Under the pieces are notes generated by a model. That model ran no database searches. It was not told where the DNA came from and saw only the letters and a program-made list of their open reading frames with translations. A DNA stretch of 64,000 nt from Arcticibacterium sp964021845 (GTDB lineage Bacteria > Bacteroidota > Bacteroidia > Cytophagales > Spirosomataceae). The stretch covers positions 558,001 through 622,000 of the forward strand of contig NZ_CAXHZC010000002.1 in assembly GCF_964021845.1 (NCBI RefSeq), in the 5' to 3' direction. A program made the position numbers and the translations under genes. This document shows positions 42,916 to 51,426 of this stretch, one piece after another. The first letter of the stretch is position 1, and each line of letters begins with the position of its first letter.

Positions 42916-43768
42916 TATGGGAAAAGGCCTAAACTCCTTATTGAGTGATAGTAATTCGGTGGTGAGCCAGAAGCTAACTTCATTTAGAGGAGTGAAAGAG
43001 GTCTTAGTGAATAAGATTAAAATAAACCCACACCAACCAAGAACAGACTTTGACGAAACGGCTCTTAATGAATTAGCCGATTCTATTAAGATTCATGGCA
43101 TTATTCAGCCATTGACCGTAAGGGAGTCTAAGGATGGTTCTTATGAATTAATCTCCGGAGAAAGAAGATTAAGAGCAATAAAGATAGTAGGCCTTGAAAA
43201 GGTGCCCGCCTACATTAGAAATGTAGACGACCAGCGTTCTTTGGAAATGGCTCTAATTGAAAATATTCAGAGACAAAACTTAAATGCCATTGAAGTAGCA
43301 CTTTCATTTGAAAGAATGATAAAAGAGTGTAGTCTTAAACAAGAAGAGCTGGGTGGACGTGTAGGAAAAAACAGAACTACTGTAAACAATTACCTGCGTT
43401 TGTTACAATTACCTGCTGCTATTCAATCTGGAATAGTTTTAGGCCAATTAACAATGGGACAAGCTAGGCCTCTTATAACTTTAGAAGACCAAGCTTTTCA
43501 ATTAGAGTTATTCCAAAAAATAATTTCTCAAGGGCTTTCTGCCAGAAAAGTGGAAGAACTAGTAAAACAAGAAAACGCTTTTGGTGCTAACCTATCTCCT
43601 TTAGAAGGTTTTAGAGAAGATATGAGAATTGAAGAAATATCACTCAAAGGAAAAACCTTAGTGCCGCTTAAGATAAAAGTTAATGCGGTAGATAAAGGGG
43701 TGATTTCTCTGCCTTTTGACAACGAAGAACAATTAGCCGAAATAGTGGAAACACTTGGTCTGGCTTAA
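42905..43768 (+). CDS. parB: Chromosome-partition protein ParB
   Basis: The 287-residue protein has the N-terminal CTP-binding ParB/Srx domain (INPHQPRTDFDE near 37, GERRLRA near 98, ENIQRQNLN near 118), a central HTH (LGGRVGKNRTTVNNYLRLL, about 150-170) and a C-terminal dimerisation region. It loads at parS and stimulates ParA. Its ATG lies 11 bp before the end of parA. Nothing in the motifs is abnormal. A short 34-bp gap precedes dnaB, so all three genes may be transcribed together. Confidence 0.94.
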   Translation: MSNDMGKGLNSLLSDSNSVVSQKLTSFRGVKEVLVNKIKINPHQPRTDFDETALNELADSIKIHGIIQPLTVRESKDGSYELISGERRLRAIKIVGLEKVPAYIRNVDDQRSLEMALIENIQRQNLNAIEVALSFERMIKECSLKQEELGGRVGKNRTTVNNYLRLLQLPAAIQSGIVLGQLTMGQARPLITLEDQAFQLELFQKIISQGLSARKVEELVKQENAFGANLSPLEGFREDMRIEEISLKGKTLVPLKIKVNAVDKGVISLPFDNEEQLAEIVETLGLA

Positions 43769-43802
43769 ATAATATTTTCAATACTACTTAAAAAAACATT
43801 TA

Positions 43803-45263
43803 ATGGCTAAAGCCAGAAGACGTTTTCCTGATAAAAACACAGAGAAAAAGCAGCCGCTCTTTCAGCAGCTTTCTCATGTCAGAACCCTAGAGGCAAACGT
43901 TTTAGGTGGCGTTATTAAAGAAAAAGATGCACTGACTTCTGTCATTGACATTTTAAAACCAGATAGTTTTCAAGACGAAAGGCATGTGGCTATTTATCAA
44001 GCCATTTTGCAGTTATTTGGTAAAACTGAGCCCATTGACCTGCTTACTGTAACTAATCAGCTAAGGCTGAACGGCGAGCTAGAATTTATTGGCGGAGCCT
44101 CTTATGCGGCTAATATCATGGCTAATTCTACCGTAGCTCACATTGAGCAAGACGCTAGGATAATTGTACAATATGCTATTCGTAGAAAAATAGTGGACAC
44201 GCTGGATAACGTAAAAACCAAAGCCTATGAAGACACCACCGATGTGTATGGCTTAATGGACAGCACCGAGCAAAGCCTTAGAGATATTCAGGAAGGAAAC
44301 TTAAATAAGAATATTCCTGAACTGAGTGCGGTGGTTCAAAAGACTATTCAAGAAATAAAAAACAAGACCGACGAAAACTCTGACCACTCCAATGTGCCAT
44401 CGGGTTTTCCTTCTTTAGATTTGTTGACTGGTGGTTTTCACAATACCGAGCTTATAATCATTGCGGCTAGACCTGGTATGGGTAAAACTGCCTTTGTAAT
44501 ATCTGCTCTTAGAAATGCGGCTATCGACTTTCATTTACCTGCCGCACTTTTTTCTTTAGAGATGTCTGCCCAGCAGGTTATGCTTAGGCTTATATCTGCC
44601 GAAGCTGAAATTGACAGTCATAAACTAAGAAAAGGCGATTTAGATGAAAATGACTGGCATGCACTGCATGGCAGGCTAAATAATCTTTCTACTGCTCCTA
44701 TTTATATTGATGACACGCCTGCACTTTCTATTCTAGAACTTAGAACTAAGGCCAGAAGGCTAAAAGCATTTCATAATATTAAGATTCTTATTGTAGATTA
44801 TTTGCAGTTAATGACAGCAGGTAGTCAAAAGCAAGGTATGAATCGTGAGCAGGAAATTGCAGCAATTTCCCGAGGATTAAAAACTTTGGCGAAGGAGCTA
44901 AACATCCCAGTAATTGCTCTTTCTCAGCTAAGTAGGTCGGTAGAAACTAGAGGTGGAGACAAAAGACCACAGCTGTCAGATTTGAGAGAATCAGGTTCTA
45001 TTGAGCAAGATGCTGATGTGGTAATGTTCCTTTACAGACCAGAGTATTACGATATTGATACGCTGGAAGATGGCACCAGCACTACGGGTATGGCTGAGAT
45101 GATTATTGCTAAAAACCGAAGCGGTAGTATAGACGATGTTAAACTAAAGTTTATTGGAAAATATACCCGCTTTGCTGAGTTTGACGGTTTCAGTGTATCT
45201 GCTGATGAGTACGAAGAAAGAGCAGGATTTACAGTGGCCGGTAGTAAGGCAAATCAGATGTAA
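43803..45263 (+). CDS. dnaB: Replicative DNA helicase DnaB
   Basis: The 486-residue protein has the helical N-terminal domain (about 25-125, PQLFQQ-like primase-contact region) and the RecA-like C-terminal ATPase: Walker A RPGMGKTAF near 223, LEMSAQQVMLRLIS near 249, the catalytic and DNA-binding LIVDYLQLM near 326, and SQLSRSVETRGGDKRPQLSDLRESGSI near 378. There is no intein. It is the ring helicase at the fork. The stop codon at 45263 abuts the stop of the converging second ParA gene with no gap, so transcripts must overlap. Confidence 0.95.
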   Translation: MAKARRRFPDKNTEKKQPLFQQLSHVRTLEANVLGGVIKEKDALTSVIDILKPDSFQDERHVAIYQAILQLFGKTEPIDLLTVTNQLRLNGELEFIGGASYAANIMANSTVAHIEQDARIIVQYAIRRKIVDTLDNVKTKAYEDTTDVYGLMDSTEQSLRDIQEGNLNKNIPELSAVVQKTIQEIKNKTDENSDHSNVPSGFPSLDLLTGGFHNTELIIIAARPGMGKTAFVISALRNAAIDFHLPAALFSLEMSAQQVMLRLISAEAEIDSHKLRKGDLDENDWHALHGRLNNLSTAPIYIDDTPALSILELRTKARRLKAFHNIKILIVDYLQLMTAGSQKQGMNREQEIAAISRGLKTLAKELNIPVIALSQLSRSVETRGGDKRPQLSDLRESGSIEQDADVVMFLYRPEYYDIDTLEDGTSTTGMAEMIIAKNRSGSIDDVKLKFIGKYTRFAEFDGFSVSADEYEERAGFTVAGSKANQM

Positions 45264-46055
45264 CTAAGCTCGTTTTCTTTTCCTTAAATTATATTTTTCC
45301 AGAAATTCTAATATTAACCTTTCATACGCCTTTAAGCCTATGGAATCTGTTTTACCTGTAGCAATAACCGGTATTTGACTGGCTGTGGAATCAATGAAAT
45401 CTGGGTCTCTAGGAATAAAAGTATCAAAAACCTCATCTTTAAATTCCGTTCTCATAAGTGCCATAATTTTTCTTGAAAACTCAGCTTCGTCATCAAACAT
45501 GGTCATTAAGATACCTTCAACATATAGCTCAGGTCTTAGTCTGCTTTGAAGAATTTTTATGGTATCAAGTAGCATTTGCATTCCCTCCAATCCAAAAAAC
45601 TCGCACTGCAGTGGAATAATAATAGAGTCGGATGCCACCAGACTATTTATAGGAACTATACCCAAAGAAGGTGGACAATCAATAAAAATGAAATCGTAGA
45701 GTGGCTTTATGATTTCCAATTTTTCAGAAAGAATAAACTCTCGCTCAGTAGCAGTTATAAGCTCAATTTCTGCACCTACTAGGTGCTGTGTTGATGGAAT
45801 AACATCAAGATTTTTTCTACCAGACGGCACAATACAATCTTGAATTGGAGCTAAACCTACCAAAGCGGCATAAATACTTTTATTATCGTATTCTAAATCA
45901 ATACCCAATGCCACCGTGCAGGAGGCTTGATAATCGGTATCAATAAGCAGCACTTTATAGCCACGCATAGCAAGGCCAACAGATAAATTGACGCTGGTAG
46001 TAGTTTTACCTACTCCACCTTTTTGATTAGAAATTGCTATTACTTTTGGTATCAT
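45264..46055 (-). CDS. Second ParA-family ATPase (ParA/Soj-like)
   Basis: The 263-residue protein is a ParA family ATPase: NQKGGVGKTTTSVNLS (9-24), LLIDTDYQASC near 36-46 and FIDCPPSLGI near 122. It is a relative, not a copy, of the parA at 42079, and has no ParB-type gene beside it. It converges with dnaB, meeting stop to stop. Orphan ParA proteins in other bacteria place various cargos, including chemoreceptors, plasmids or cell-division regulators, so its own cargo is unknown. A basic C-terminus (KYNLRKRKRA) may bind DNA. Confidence 0.88.
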   Translation of the reverse strand: MIPKVIAISNQKGGVGKTTTSVNLSVGLAMRGYKVLLIDTDYQASCTVALGIDLEYDNKSIYAALVGLAPIQDCIVPSGRKNLDVIPSTQHLVGAEIELITATEREFILSEKLEIIKPLYDFIFIDCPPSLGIVPINSLVASDSIIIPLQCEFFGLEGMQMLLDTIKILQSRLRPELYVEGILMTMFDDEAEFSRKIMALMRTEFKDEVFDTFIPRDPDFIDSTASQIPVIATGKTDSIGLKAYERLILEFLEKYNLRKRKRA

Positions 46056-46172
46056 TCAGAAAGCTGACTTCAATTCTTAAGAGCCTTAAATTCTTGGTAC
46101 TAATAACGGTATTAGTTCATTTGAATTACTCCTAATTCATTTTCATGGACAAGTCGTTAAACAAATGTAATG

Positions 46173-46188
46173 ATTCCCAAATGGGAAT
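46173..46188. promoter_or_regulatory. Palindrome ATTCCC-AAAT-GGGAAT between divergently spaced genes
   Basis: Six-base arms around an AAAT centre lie between the orphan parA start and the end of the sulfatase-modifying-factor-like gene. It may control the orphan parA, which starts 118 bp away. Function is unknown. Confidence 0.35.
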
Positions 46189-46220
46189 AAGGTAAAGTAA
46201 GACATCTCTTTACTAACAAT

Positions 46221-47198
46221 TTAAATATCTTTCACACATCTAAAACCTACATGAAACAGACTAGTTTCCGGAGAAGATGAAGATCGTCCAGAAACCCGAT
46301 ATCCATGACACCAACTAGGCTCACAAAGGAAAGAACCACCTCTTTCGGCCTTTTCTCCTTTAAAGTCTGAAGGTACGTCTTCCATTATTAAAGACCTGTA
46401 ATCAAAAACATAATTAGAGCACCACTCCCATACATTTCCGGATAAGTCTGTCAAGCCTATTGGGCTTTCGCCAAAGGCACCTACCGGCGATGTCTCTGTA
46501 AAGGCGTCGGTATTTTCATTAAAATTTGGAAAAGTCCCTTGCCAAACATTGGCTAAATATTTGTCATTTTCGGCTATTTCATTTCCCCAAGCATAAATAT
46601 CTCTGGTATTCTTTCCATTTCTTGCAGCATGCTCCCACTCTATTTCATGCGGTAACCTTTTCCCAGCCCATTTGGCATAAGCCGTTGCATCGTTCCATGA
46701 AACCTGCGTAACAGGATGATTGTCTTCTGCTTTTGGAAAGTCTTTTCCTAAAGGATACTCCCAGTTCGCACCATCTTTTAAAATCCAATTCTTATCGGTG
46801 CTTTCATGAATAATACCGGCGTTACCAAACTTATCAGCCTCTGTTTTATAATCTGTAGCCAAAACAAACGCTCTAAACTGGCCAACTGTCACAGGCGACT
46901 TATCCATAAAGAATGGTTTAAGCGTAGCCCAAAACATAGGACGCTCATGAGCGAAACCTTCTTCCGAACCTATTCTTACATTCCCCCCAGAAATAGCAAT
47001 CATGTTTTCAGGAACCGTTTCTTCAATATTCACAATCTCATTCTGCTCAGGTTCTTTTAATCCCACATAAAGAACCGTACTCGGTAACTCCGCCCTTGGG
47101 TTAAAAGAAGGCTTTTCACTAGTTTCTTCTTTTTGCTCGGAAGAGTTACAGCCTAAAATCACTAAACCTAAAAACAATACACTTAATACATTTTTCAT
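46221..47198 (-). CDS. Formylglycine-generating-enzyme-like lipoprotein (SUMF1 family)
   Basis: The 325-residue protein has a lipobox (LVILGC, Cys about 17) and an FGE-sulfatase domain (about 65-325), with AISGGNVRIGSEEGFAHERP near 68 and the C-terminal stretch RGGSFLCEPSWCHGYRVSGRSSS near 284-306. The two cysteines (C-x4-C) match the catalytic pair of aerobic formylglycine-generating enzymes, so it may oxidise sulfatase cysteines; many family members that lack the pair only bind ligands or act in gliding. No sulfatase is present in the window. It overlaps the upstream DUF2520 gene by ATGA. Confidence 0.85.
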   Translation of the reverse strand: MKNVLSVLFLGLVILGCNSSEQKEETSEKPSFNPRAELPSTVLYVGLKEPEQNEIVNIEETVPENMIAISGGNVRIGSEEGFAHERPMFWATLKPFFMDKSPVTVGQFRAFVLATDYKTEADKFGNAGIIHESTDKNWILKDGANWEYPLGKDFPKAEDNHPVTQVSWNDATAYAKWAGKRLPHEIEWEHAARNGKNTRDIYAWGNEIAENDKYLANVWQGTFPNFNENTDAFTETSPVGAFGESPIGLTDLSGNVWEWCSNYVFDYRSLIMEDVPSDFKGEKAERGGSFLCEPSWCHGYRVSGRSSSSPETSLFHVGFRCVKDI

Positions 47199-47983
47199 TG
47201 ATACCAGTCTTGAATACTTTTTGTTAAAGAATCATATACCCTTAGAAGTTCTTCGTCTTCTTTTATAATATTTCTATGCTTTTCGATGGTACTAAAATCA
47301 TCTCTTACCGCCGGTCCAGTCTGCACATTAGCAGGATGCACTGCTTTCATAGCTTTCTTAAATGTTTCATTAATTAGCGGTTTGAGCATTTCAAAATCCA
47401 GAGCGGCATCATCCGCTATCTCTTTCCCTAGAGCCCACATATGATTAGTAAAATTACAAGAAAAAACCGCTGCTACATGAAGAATAACCCTTTGTTCGGA
47501 ATCTATTACGTCTACTTTATCAGAAATTGACAGGGCTAACTTCCTTAAAATTTTCAGGCTTGATTCGTTTTCTGCTTCTATACATAGTGGAATTAGTTTA
47601 AAATCAACCTTTATGCCCTTGCTAAAAGTCATAAGTGGATAAAACACACCAACATTTAAACTTAGGTTTTGAAACTTAGCAAAATTCAAGACATCCATTC
47701 CCTTGGCTCCTGAAGTATGCACTAAAATACTATCATTGGGAAGTATTATTTGTTTAGCAACTATTTCAATAGCATCATCCGAAACCGCCAAAACGAATAA
47801 TTTAGAAGGACTATCAGAAAAATCTAAGTCCGTTTTTACATTAACATCATACAAATAACCAGTTATAGATTCGGCGTTTTTCTTTTTCCTAGCATACACC
47901 TCAGCCACCCGAACATCCAGTTCTTCAAAAACATTAACTAAATGCCAAGCTAAATTTCCAGCTCCAATAATGCTAACTGTCAT
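47195..47983 (-). CDS. Rossmann-fold DUF2520 oxidoreductase-like protein
   Basis: The 262-residue protein has a Rossmann opening (VSIIGAGNLAWHLVNVFEE, 3-21), SPSKLFVLAVSDDAIEIVAKQI near 58, HTSGAKGMDVL near 89, and a helical C-terminal domain with LHVAAVFSCNFTNHMWALGKEIA near 170, as in the family also called Rossmann-like plus DUF2520. The NAD(P)-binding fold resembles prephenate dehydrogenase and ketopantoate reductase relatives, but its substrate is not established. It is translationally coupled to the FGE-like lipoprotein. Confidence 0.83.
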   Translation of the reverse strand: MTVSIIGAGNLAWHLVNVFEELDVRVAEVYARKKKNAESITGYLYDVNVKTDLDFSDSPSKLFVLAVSDDAIEIVAKQIILPNDSILVHTSGAKGMDVLNFAKFQNLSLNVGVFYPLMTFSKGIKVDFKLIPLCIEAENESSLKILRKLALSISDKVDVIDSEQRVILHVAAVFSCNFTNHMWALGKEIADDAALDFEMLKPLINETFKKAMKAVHPANVQTGPAVRDDFSTIEKHRNIIKEDEELLRVYDSLTKSIQDWYQ

Positions 47984-48072
47984 TTGATGTTATTACTTTA
48001 ATTATAATTCAAAGGTATTTTTTTCAAGTTAATATCTATAGATTGAACAAGTATTCCATCCTATTAACACAT

Positions 48073-49092
48073 ATGAAAAAAATTATCCTATTCCTTTTAT
48101 TAGGAACAATAGCCCCGTGCTTTGGTCAAAAAAACGTCAATACTGAAGTATTAAACGCTTCAAAGCAGTTTTTAGCTTCCCTTTCTGAGGATTTAAAATC
48201 TGAAGCTCAGTTTGATTTTGAAAGCCCAGAACGTAAATCATGGTTTTACACACCAGTACCGAGAAAAGGCCTGGACTACAGGAAACTCTCTGAGCCCCAA
48301 AAAATACTCGCCAAAAATATGCTGAAAGCATCATTAAGCGAAACTGGTTATAAAACGGCTTTAGCCATAATGCAGCTAGAAAGTGTTTTAAAAATACTAG
48401 AAAAGCTACCTGAAGATAATGACCGTCGCGACCCTGAAAAATACTTCTTTTCATTTTTTGGAACCCCAGACCAAAGTGAAACATGGGCATGGCGAATAGA
48501 AGGACATCATTTATCATTAAACTATTCTTCCGAAAATGGTAAAATTGACTCCGCTACCCCGCTATTTTTTGGAACAAATCCTGCACGAGTTCCTGCCAAC
48601 ATGCCACTACCAGAAGGTACAGAGGTTTTAAAAGATGAAACAGCCATGGGTTTTGCATTTATAAATGCATTAAATAAAAAGCAACATGATAAAGCCAAAA
48701 TAAACGACAAAGCCCCTTATGACATGGTAAATTCAAATAGTGCATTGGCAGAAATAAAACAAAATGAAGGTTTGCCATTCAGTGAGATGACGCAACCGCA
48801 ACAATTGCAATTAATGAAAATAATAAGTCATCATATCAAAAGATCACCACAGGGTTTTGCCAAAGAATTGATACTAAAAACGGAAAAAGCAGGCTTAGAA
48901 AACTTACATTTTGTATGGATGGGTGGAGAAAAATGGGGCGAAGGTCATTATTATAGAATTCATAATCCTGTTTTACTCATAGAATATGACTGCACCCAAA
49001 ATAATAACAACCATGTGCATTCTGTGGTGAGAGATTTAACGAACGACTGGGGAGAAGATGTGATAGCCAATCATATTAAAAACGACCACTAG
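48073..49092 (+). CDS. Exported DUF3500-family protein
   Basis: The ATG at 48073 gives 339 residues with a clean signal peptide (MKKIILFLLLGTIAPCFGQ); an upstream TTG at 48043 is less likely. The mature part fits the DUF3500 family: FTPVPRKGL-like segment (FYTPVPRKGLDYRKLSEPQ near 60), FSFFGTPDQSETWAWRIEGHHLSLNYS near 133-160, FFGTNPARVP near 174, and HYYRIHNPVLLIEYD near the end. The family is widespread in environmental bacteria and has no fixed biochemical function. It is probably periplasmic. Confidence 0.82.
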   Translation: MKKIILFLLLGTIAPCFGQKNVNTEVLNASKQFLASLSEDLKSEAQFDFESPERKSWFYTPVPRKGLDYRKLSEPQKILAKNMLKASLSETGYKTALAIMQLESVLKILEKLPEDNDRRDPEKYFFSFFGTPDQSETWAWRIEGHHLSLNYSSENGKIDSATPLFFGTNPARVPANMPLPEGTEVLKDETAMGFAFINALNKKQHDKAKINDKAPYDMVNSNSALAEIKQNEGLPFSEMTQPQQLQLMKIISHHIKRSPQGFAKELILKTEKAGLENLHFVWMGGEKWGEGHYYRIHNPVLLIEYDCTQNNNNHVHSVVRDLTNDWGEDVIANHIKNDH

Positions 49093-49182
49093 CCGAGAAC
49101 CTTTGTTTCACAAATTTGTTTTAAGATTAAATCTCAAGCGAGAAACAGTCCGTACCTTTTTTAACCAAAAATCATTTTATCT

Positions 49183-50046
49183 ATGTTCAAACTATCCGCT
49201 TTCTTTCTCTTATTCTGGACATTCTTAGGTTTTAAAAATGAACCAGAAGATAACTCAGAAATAACCATGTGTCATAATGTTATGCCAGAAAGCATGGCAG
49301 ATTTTGTTAATGACCCTGAATTTGTCAAAATGCATCCTACTCCTATTCAAATTAACCTAGAAGCTTTAGGAGAAGAAATTAAAATAAGCTCTCCAGATGG
49401 CAAAGACGCAGGAGCATATTTTATCAAAGCCACATCAAAGTCAAATAAATGGCTTTTGGTATATCAAGAATGGTGGGGACTTAATGATAATATCAAAAAC
49501 GAAGCAAACTCCTATTTCAAAAATTTTAACGGCCAAGTCAATGTTTTAGCTCTTGATATGTACGATGGCAAAACTACCACAAGCCCAGATGAAGCAGGAA
49601 AACTAATGAGTGGTGCAGACCAAACTAGACTAGAAAACATCATGAAAGCGGGTATCAATTACGCTGGCAAAGATGCCAAAATAGCAAGTGTAGGCTGGTG
49701 TTTTGGTGGTGGTTTATCACTTAGATCGGCTTTATTAGAAGGGCAGCAAGCAGTAGGAACTGTTATGTATTACGGAATGCCAGTTGATGACGTAGAGCAA
49801 CTAAAAACCTTAAATTCTGATGTTCTTGGGCTTTTTGCTACCGAGAAATGGATTAGCAAAGAGGTCATTGAAAAATTTGCGGCCAATATGAGAAGAGCTG
49901 ACAAAAAATTGACTTACAAGATATTTGATGCTGTGCATGGTTTTGCCAACCCTAGCAACCCAAAACATGACGCAAAGGCCACCAAGGAGGCCAACGGAAT
50001 GACCATGAACTATTTGAACGAGCGATTCGGATTCAGTTCTTATTGA
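49183..50046 (+). CDS. Exported dienelactone-hydrolase family protein
   Basis: The 287-residue protein begins with a hydrophobic signal segment (MFKLSAFFLLFWTFLGF). The hydrolase domain has YQEWWGLNDNIKNEA near 90, the nucleophile elbow GWCFGGGLS near 169 (Cys as in dienelactone hydrolase) and the His in AVHGFANPSN near 248. The substrate could be any small ester or lactone. The stop codon overlaps the end of waaA by 7 bp on the opposite strand. Confidence 0.84.
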   Translation: MFKLSAFFLLFWTFLGFKNEPEDNSEITMCHNVMPESMADFVNDPEFVKMHPTPIQINLEALGEEIKISSPDGKDAGAYFIKATSKSNKWLLVYQEWWGLNDNIKNEANSYFKNFNGQVNVLALDMYDGKTTTSPDEAGKLMSGADQTRLENIMKAGINYAGKDAKIASVGWCFGGGLSLRSALLEGQQAVGTVMYYGMPVDDVEQLKTLNSDVLGLFATEKWISKEVIEKFAANMRRADKKLTYKIFDAVHGFANPSNPKHDAKATKEANGMTMNYLNERFGFSSY

Positions 50047-51290
50047 TATCTCTGAAGCCAATTTAAAATCACATCGGTAGCTCCGGTGTGATTTTTTACG
50101 TATTTGGATGTGATGTTTTTAGTCTCCTTAAAGAAAGTAGTATCTTCAAGAAGTCTCTCCATAATCTGCTTAAAATCATCAAAGCCTTTTACACTAAACG
50201 CTCCTTTTTCTTCTATCAATTCTCTGGCTTCTTGAAACTTCTCAAAAGCCTTATCTCCAAAAAATATAGGCATACCGAAAGTAGCTGCCTCTAATATATT
50301 ATGAAGTCCGGTGGCAAAACCTCCACCAATAAATGCAAATTCGCCGTATTGATAAAGTGAAGAAAGCATTCCTACATTATCAATTATCAGAACATCAAAA
50401 CCTTCTAAATCTGGCGTTTTAGCTGCCGCAGAAAAGCGAATAACCTTTTTGTTTTTCATTTGCCCCTCCCATTCACTTATTTGTTTATCCTTGATTTCAT
50501 GTGGAGCCAAAATAAATTTCAAATCCGACGAAGCATTAATAAAAGGAATCAAAACTTCCATGTCTTCCGGCCAAACGGAACCTCCTATTAGCGTCTTCCT
50601 ATCATTTTTAAAACGTTTAGCAACTTCTATCTCTCGGATGTTTTTTAAAGTATCCGCCACACGGTCAAACCTTGTATCACCAGCTATTTCAACATTATGT
50701 TGACCTATCTTCTTTAACAGATTTGCTGACTCTTGATTTTGAACAAAAAACTTATCAATCTGCAAAAGTGGTTTTCTAGCAAAGCCACTAAATGGCTTAA
50801 AGTACATTTGACTTGCCCTGAAAATGGTTGAAAACGAAATCACCGGAATATCTCTTTCTTTCAATCCAGCAATGAAGTTTCGCCAAAACTCATATTTGAC
50901 AAAAAATGCAATATTTGGCTGAAAAGCTTCTAAAAACTCTTCTACATTAGATTTTGTATCCAAAGGTAAATAACAAATGATGTCCGCTTCTGTATAGTTT
51001 TTTCTAACCTCATAACCAGAAGGCGAAAAAAATGTCAATAGAATCTGATGGTTAGGCTTTTTACTTTTAAAAGCTTCTATTACAGGTCTCCCTTGTTCAA
51101 ACTCCCCTAAAGAAGCACAATGAAACCAAGCCAAAGGTCTGTTTAAATCTCTTTTTGAAACTTCCTTCTTCCAGTTGTTTTGACCCTCGGAACGAAGCTT
51201 AGCTTTTGAGCTGAATAAGCTCGCTAACTTGATTCCCAAATTGAAAAAATGGATGGAAATTGAATAAAGTATGTCTAGAATGAAAGTCAT
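50040..51290 (-). CDS. waaA: 3-deoxy-D-manno-octulosonic acid (Kdo) transferase
   Basis: The 416-residue GT30 enzyme adds Kdo to lipid A at the inner membrane. It has an N-terminal membrane segment (about 4-22), the N-terminal glycosyltransferase domain with FHCASLGEFEQGRPVIEAF (about 54-72, catalytic Glu) and the C-terminal domain with LIGGSVWPED near 230 and FIGGGFATGLHNILEAATFGMP near 335. Length is usual. The related kdsD is at 1610-2584. Confidence 0.93.
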   Translation of the reverse strand: MTFILDILYSISIHFFNLGIKLASLFSSKAKLRSEGQNNWKKEVSKRDLNRPLAWFHCASLGEFEQGRPVIEAFKSKKPNHQILLTFFSPSGYEVRKNYTEADIICYLPLDTKSNVEEFLEAFQPNIAFFVKYEFWRNFIAGLKERDIPVISFSTIFRASQMYFKPFSGFARKPLLQIDKFFVQNQESANLLKKIGQHNVEIAGDTRFDRVADTLKNIREIEVAKRFKNDRKTLIGGSVWPEDMEVLIPFINASSDLKFILAPHEIKDKQISEWEGQMKNKKVIRFSAAAKTPDLEGFDVLIIDNVGMLSSLYQYGEFAFIGGGFATGLHNILEAATFGMPIFFGDKAFEKFQEARELIEEKGAFSVKGFDDFKQIMERLLEDTTFFKETKNITSKYVKNHTGATDVILNWLQRYQ

Positions 51291-51356
51291 TTAAAAAAAT
51301 TAAACACAAATATACCACATATGCCAAGTTTGAAACCTTTATAATATTGAATTCCC

Positions 51357-51364
51357 TATCTTTG
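51357..51364 (+). promoter_or_regulatory. -7 promoter element of ileS
   Basis: TATCTTTG exactly matches TAnnTTTG, 62 bp before the ileS ATG. A TTTG at 51329-51332 could be the -33 box, although the 24-bp gap is slightly long. Confidence 0.5.
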
Positions 51365-51426
51365 CCCACTATTTCAAAGGCCAGAGTACTGGCAAATGTT
51401 TTTACACCAAATTGGTTAGTTTTTAG

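Noticed and set aside
43803..45263. Intein in DnaB
   Set aside because: All helicase motifs are uninterrupted and the length is normal.
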